Source of the DNA: Hyphomonas sp.
GTDB taxonomy: Bacteria; Pseudomonadota; Alphaproteobacteria; Caulobacterales; Hyphomonadaceae
Assembly: GCF_018402285.1 (NCBI RefSeq)
Contig: NZ_JAGYJH010000003.1
Location: 1,302,001-1,366,000 of the forward strand
Length of the DNA: 64,000 nucleotides
Reading direction: 5' to 3'
Every line of letters starts with the position of its first letter. Positions within the stretch are counted from its first letter, which is position 1. The translations under genes were made by a program, and so were the position numbers. Shown here one piece after another: positions 62,279 to 64,000 of this stretch. Below the pieces are notes generated by a model. It was not told where the DNA came from. It saw only the letters and a program-made list of their open reading frames with translations, and ran no database searches.

Positions 62279-62937
62279 GCGTCTGCTTCGATGACGTAGC
62301 CAAAGCCCCGGCGTGTATTGATGACGCCCGGGCCAAGCTTGCGCCGCAGGCGCGAGACGATGGCTTCGATTGCGTTGGTGTCCCCTGTATCCTCGACACC
62401 GTGGAGGTGTTCGGAGAGTTCACCGGCGGAGACCGTGCGGTTCATGTTATGGATAAGGTAGTCGACCAGGCGAAATTCAAGCGGCGTGACGCGGATGGGC
62501 TGGCCGGCGAAGGCGATGGTCATCCGGCGGGTGTCGACCCTCAGGTCGCCGGCCTGAAGCACGGGCTGGGCCATGCCCGCGGCGCGGCGGATGAGGGCGC
62601 GCAGGCGGACGATCAGCTCAGCCATTTCAAAGGGTTTGGGAAGGTAATCGTCCGCGCCTGATTCGATGCCATCTACCCGCTCCATCCAGCTGCCGCGGGC
62701 GGACAGGATGAGGATGGGCGCGGTCATGCCCGCAGCGCGCCAGCGCTTGAGGACAGAGAGGCCGTCCATGCGGGGCAGGCCGAGGTCCAGAATAATGGCG
62801 TCATAGGGCTCGGTGTCGCCCTTGAACCAGGCGTCCTCGCCGTCGCGGGCAAGGTCGACCCTGAAGCCGAAATCCTTCAAAGCCGACGAAATATCTTCTG
62901 CGATCAAGGCTTGGTCTTCGACCAGAAGCACGCGCAT
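62275..62937 (-). CDS. OmpR-family response regulator (PhoP-like)
   Basis: 220 residues. Receiver domain: MRVLLVEDQALIAEDI, phosphoacceptor Asp in DAIILDLGLPRMDGL, ILILSARGSWMERVDG and DDYLPKPFEMAEL with the conserved Lys. The winged-helix effector domain ends RGFGYVIEADA. Pairs with the adjacent kinase; its start shares a base with the stop of the PepSY gene (TGATG). The direct repeats at 63321-63349 ahead of the two PepSY genes are likely binding sites. Confidence 0.94.
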   Translation of the reverse strand: MRVLLVEDQALIAEDISSALKDFGFRVDLARDGEDAWFKGDTEPYDAIILDLGLPRMDGLSVLKRWRAAGMTAPILILSARGSWMERVDGIESGADDYLPKPFEMAELIVRLRALIRRAAGMAQPVLQAGDLRVDTRRMTIAFAGQPIRVTPLEFRLVDYLIHNMNRTVSAGELSEHLHGVEDTGDTNAIEAIVSRLRRKLGPGVINTRRGFGYVIEADA

Positions 62938-63278
62938 CAGTCATCTTCCTCAATGTCGAGGATGCGGCCGGTACGGGCGTCTATTTCCATTTCCAGCACG
63001 ATCCCCCGGCGGGTCAGCACGTCCATCTCATAGATGAGATAGCCCTCGTCATCGTCCAGTTCCAGCTTGAGAAGTTCGCCCGGGTAGCGCTGCAGGACAG
63101 TGGCGAGGATGACTTCCAGAGGCAGGATTTCCCCGCGTTTGCGAGCGTCCCACACGACTTCCTGATCACGGCGGCCGTCATCGTCCTCGTCAGCATCCCC
63201 GTCGGCAAAAGCCGGGCCGGCTGCGGCCAGCAAAAGGCAGCCAATCAGAAGCCGTTTCGGGACATATCGGGACAACAT
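62937..63278 (-). CDS. periplasmic PepSY-domain protein
   Basis: 113 residues. Signal peptide MLSRYVPKRLLIGCLLLAAAGPAFA, an Asp-rich stretch (DGDADEDDDGRRD), then a PepSY fold: ILPLEVILATVLQRYPGELLKLELD, YEMDVLTRRGIVLEMEIDARTGRIL. Such genes are common in front of PhoPQ-like systems and may regulate or sense for the kinase. First gene of the unit PepSY-regulator-kinase. The start codon lies inside a phased TGTCC element. Confidence 0.88.
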   Translation of the reverse strand: MLSRYVPKRLLIGCLLLAAAGPAFADGDADEDDDGRRDQEVVWDARKRGEILPLEVILATVLQRYPGELLKLELDDDEGYLIYEMDVLTRRGIVLEMEIDARTGRILDIEEDD

Positions 63279-63284
63279 GGGACA
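63250..63284 (-). repeat. 10-bp-phased TGTCC element, copy D
   Basis: On the minus strand TGTCC, TGTCC, TGTCC and CGGCT start at 63284, 63274, 63264 and 63254, exactly 10 bases apart. The element spans the PepSY start codon, so its phase is partly coding; TTTTTG is absent. Confidence 0.55.
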
Positions 63285-63320
63285 GATTGCTCCATTCGGC
63301 AGACACTCAGCGTCATATCC

Positions 63321-63369
63321 TGAACACGCCCTGACAGGAACCTGACAGGCAGGGGCAGTTTCCTGTCAG
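63321..63369. promoter_or_regulatory. direct-repeat binding region for an OmpR-family regulator
   Basis: Three half-sites, TGAACAC, TGACAGG and TGACAGG, begin at 63321, 63332 and 63343, exactly 11 bases apart, the spacing used by OmpR/PhoB-family dimers. An inverted copy CCTGTCAG lies at 63362-63369. The region separates the two divergent PepSY genes and is likely bound by the response regulator at 62275-62937. Confidence 0.65.
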
Positions 63370-63435
63370 CCTCCGGCGGGCACATCACAGGTCATGCCGG
63401 AGAGAACGGCCGGAGTTTTGCAAAAGGACCAGATC

Positions 63436-63786
63436 ATGAAGACCATTGCCCATCTTACCGGCGCCCTCGTCATCGGGGTGTTTGCAGCCGGGGCGAGTAT
63501 TGCCCAGACCGAAGAACTGAAGGGGTCATCGACCCAGGAGACCCTCAAGCCGACCCCGGCAAAATATGCCATCGGGCCGCAGCCGAGCTTTGAGGACGTC
63601 ACCCGGAGCCTGGCAGAGCAGGGGTTTGAGGTGATCGGCTATGAAGCGGGCGAGCGCCGGATCGAGGTCCACGGCCTGACGGCGACGGGACATTGCCTTG
63701 AGCTGAAGTTCAATCGGGCAAATGGCAAGGAAGTCCGCCGCGAGCGTGACGATGATTGCCGGCCGGGCGACGGGTTTGACAGCTGA
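63436..63786 (+). CDS. small secreted PepSY-like protein
   Basis: 116 residues. Signal peptide MKTIAHLTGALVIGVFAAGASIA, then about 40 residues of linker and a C-terminal half-PepSY: SFEDVTRSLAEQGFEVIGYEA, HGLTATGHCLELKFNRANGKEV. Two Cys (HCLEL, DDCRPG) may form a disulfide. AAAAGGA precedes the ATG at 63436. Divergent from the PepSY-regulator-kinase unit and probably under the same regulator. Confidence 0.8.
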   Translation: MKTIAHLTGALVIGVFAAGASIAQTEELKGSSTQETLKPTPAKYAIGPQPSFEDVTRSLAEQGFEVIGYEAGERRIEVHGLTATGHCLELKFNRANGKEVRRERDDDCRPGDGFDS

Positions 63787-63792
63787 CCAAGC

Positions 63793-64000
63793 TCAGGCAG
63801 CGTCGCTTGCCCTTTCCGAAAACGGCAGCGGGATTATGGTCGCAGTTTCGATATCGCCGGGCGGGACAAGTTCCGCCCGGTTGCGCCCGAGGCGTTTGGC
63901 GCGGTAGAGCCCCTTGTCAGCGCGGTCTAGCGCGGCATGTATGTCGGCCTCAGCCTGTTCGGGCCGGCTGACTCCAAGGCTGATTGTGACCGAGAACTCG
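63793..64000 (-). CDS. C-terminal fragment of a GGDEF diguanylate cyclase
   Basis: Open to the end of the window, 68 codons visible. SVTISLGVSRPEQAEADIHA, then ALDRADKGLYRAKRLGRNRAEL, is the unmistakable end of a GGDEF domain. The catalytic motif and any sensor domain lie outside. The tail after the domain (LVPPGDIETATIIPLPFSER) is short. It converges with the small PepSY-like gene, six bases apart. Confidence 0.88.
   Translation of the reverse strand, partial: EFSVTISLGVSRPEQAEADIHAALDRADKGLYRAKRLGRNRAELVPPGDIETATIIPLPFSERASDAA

Overview
The window is GC-rich, densely packed DNA that reads like the chromosome of an alphaproteobacterium. The gene set (TonB receptor, OpgGH, an ohr/ohrR pair, a HutF/HutG-type histidine pathway, H-NOX with HNOBA-GGDEF-EAL, many MFS/RND pumps) resembles Hyphomonas-like Hyphomonadaceae. 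That placement is inference from general protein character, not a computed phylogeny. I see no rRNA, tRNA, CRISPR array, prophage or insertion sequence.

Layout. 1-5.7 kb: tail of a hydrolase gene, an H-NOX/cyclic-di-GMP signalling pair, a quinone oxidoreductase and an MFS exporter. 5.7-12.7 kb: a divergent sulfur/persulfide island (ArsR regulator, RND pump with adaptor, and rhodanese on one side; SQR-like flavoprotein, thioredoxin and a YgaP-like membrane protein on the other) around one AT-rich operator. 12.7-24.2 kb: a catabolic region with two TetR regulators, an aminotransferase, a six-gene operon (LysM-like protein, small protein, amidohydrolase, epoxide hydrolase, FAD oxidoreductase, TetR) and a TonB receptor/glycerophosphodiesterase pair. 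The operon and the receptor carry the same operator, ATTGGA-N6-TCCAAT. 24.7-31.8 kb: methyltransferase, EmrAB-type pump and envelope proteins. 31.8-39.3 kb: complete histidine utilisation locus. 39.4-45.5 kb: GST, ohr/ohrR, tex, DedA. 45.5-50.8 kb: a five-gene cluster with an ATGA overlap at every junction (KAS III, SDR, MBL hydrolase, F390-synthetase-like adenylating enzyme, glycosyltransferase), probably making an unknown acyl-derived glycosylated product. 51.2-55 kb: opgGH for periplasmic glucans. 55-61 kb: a broken RidA gene, a LOG protein and a pabB-pabA-pabC-folP-folB-folK folate operon. 61-64 kb: a PhoPQ-like two-component system with PepSY proteins, then the tail of a GGDEF protein.

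The least expected signals lie outside genes. (1) Five dispersed elements carry TGTCC/TGGC pentamers spaced exactly 10 bp apart, at 24.5, 38.5, 44.8, 56.4 and 63.27 kb. (2) A shared operator ties a TonB receptor to a distant catabolic operon. (3) The hut divergent promoter holds a near-perfect 30-bp inverted repeat. (4) Three genes (RND permease, pabC, sensor kinase) are each broken by the loss of one base in a short G/C run, which suggests systematic homopolymer undercalling rather than three independent pseudogenes.
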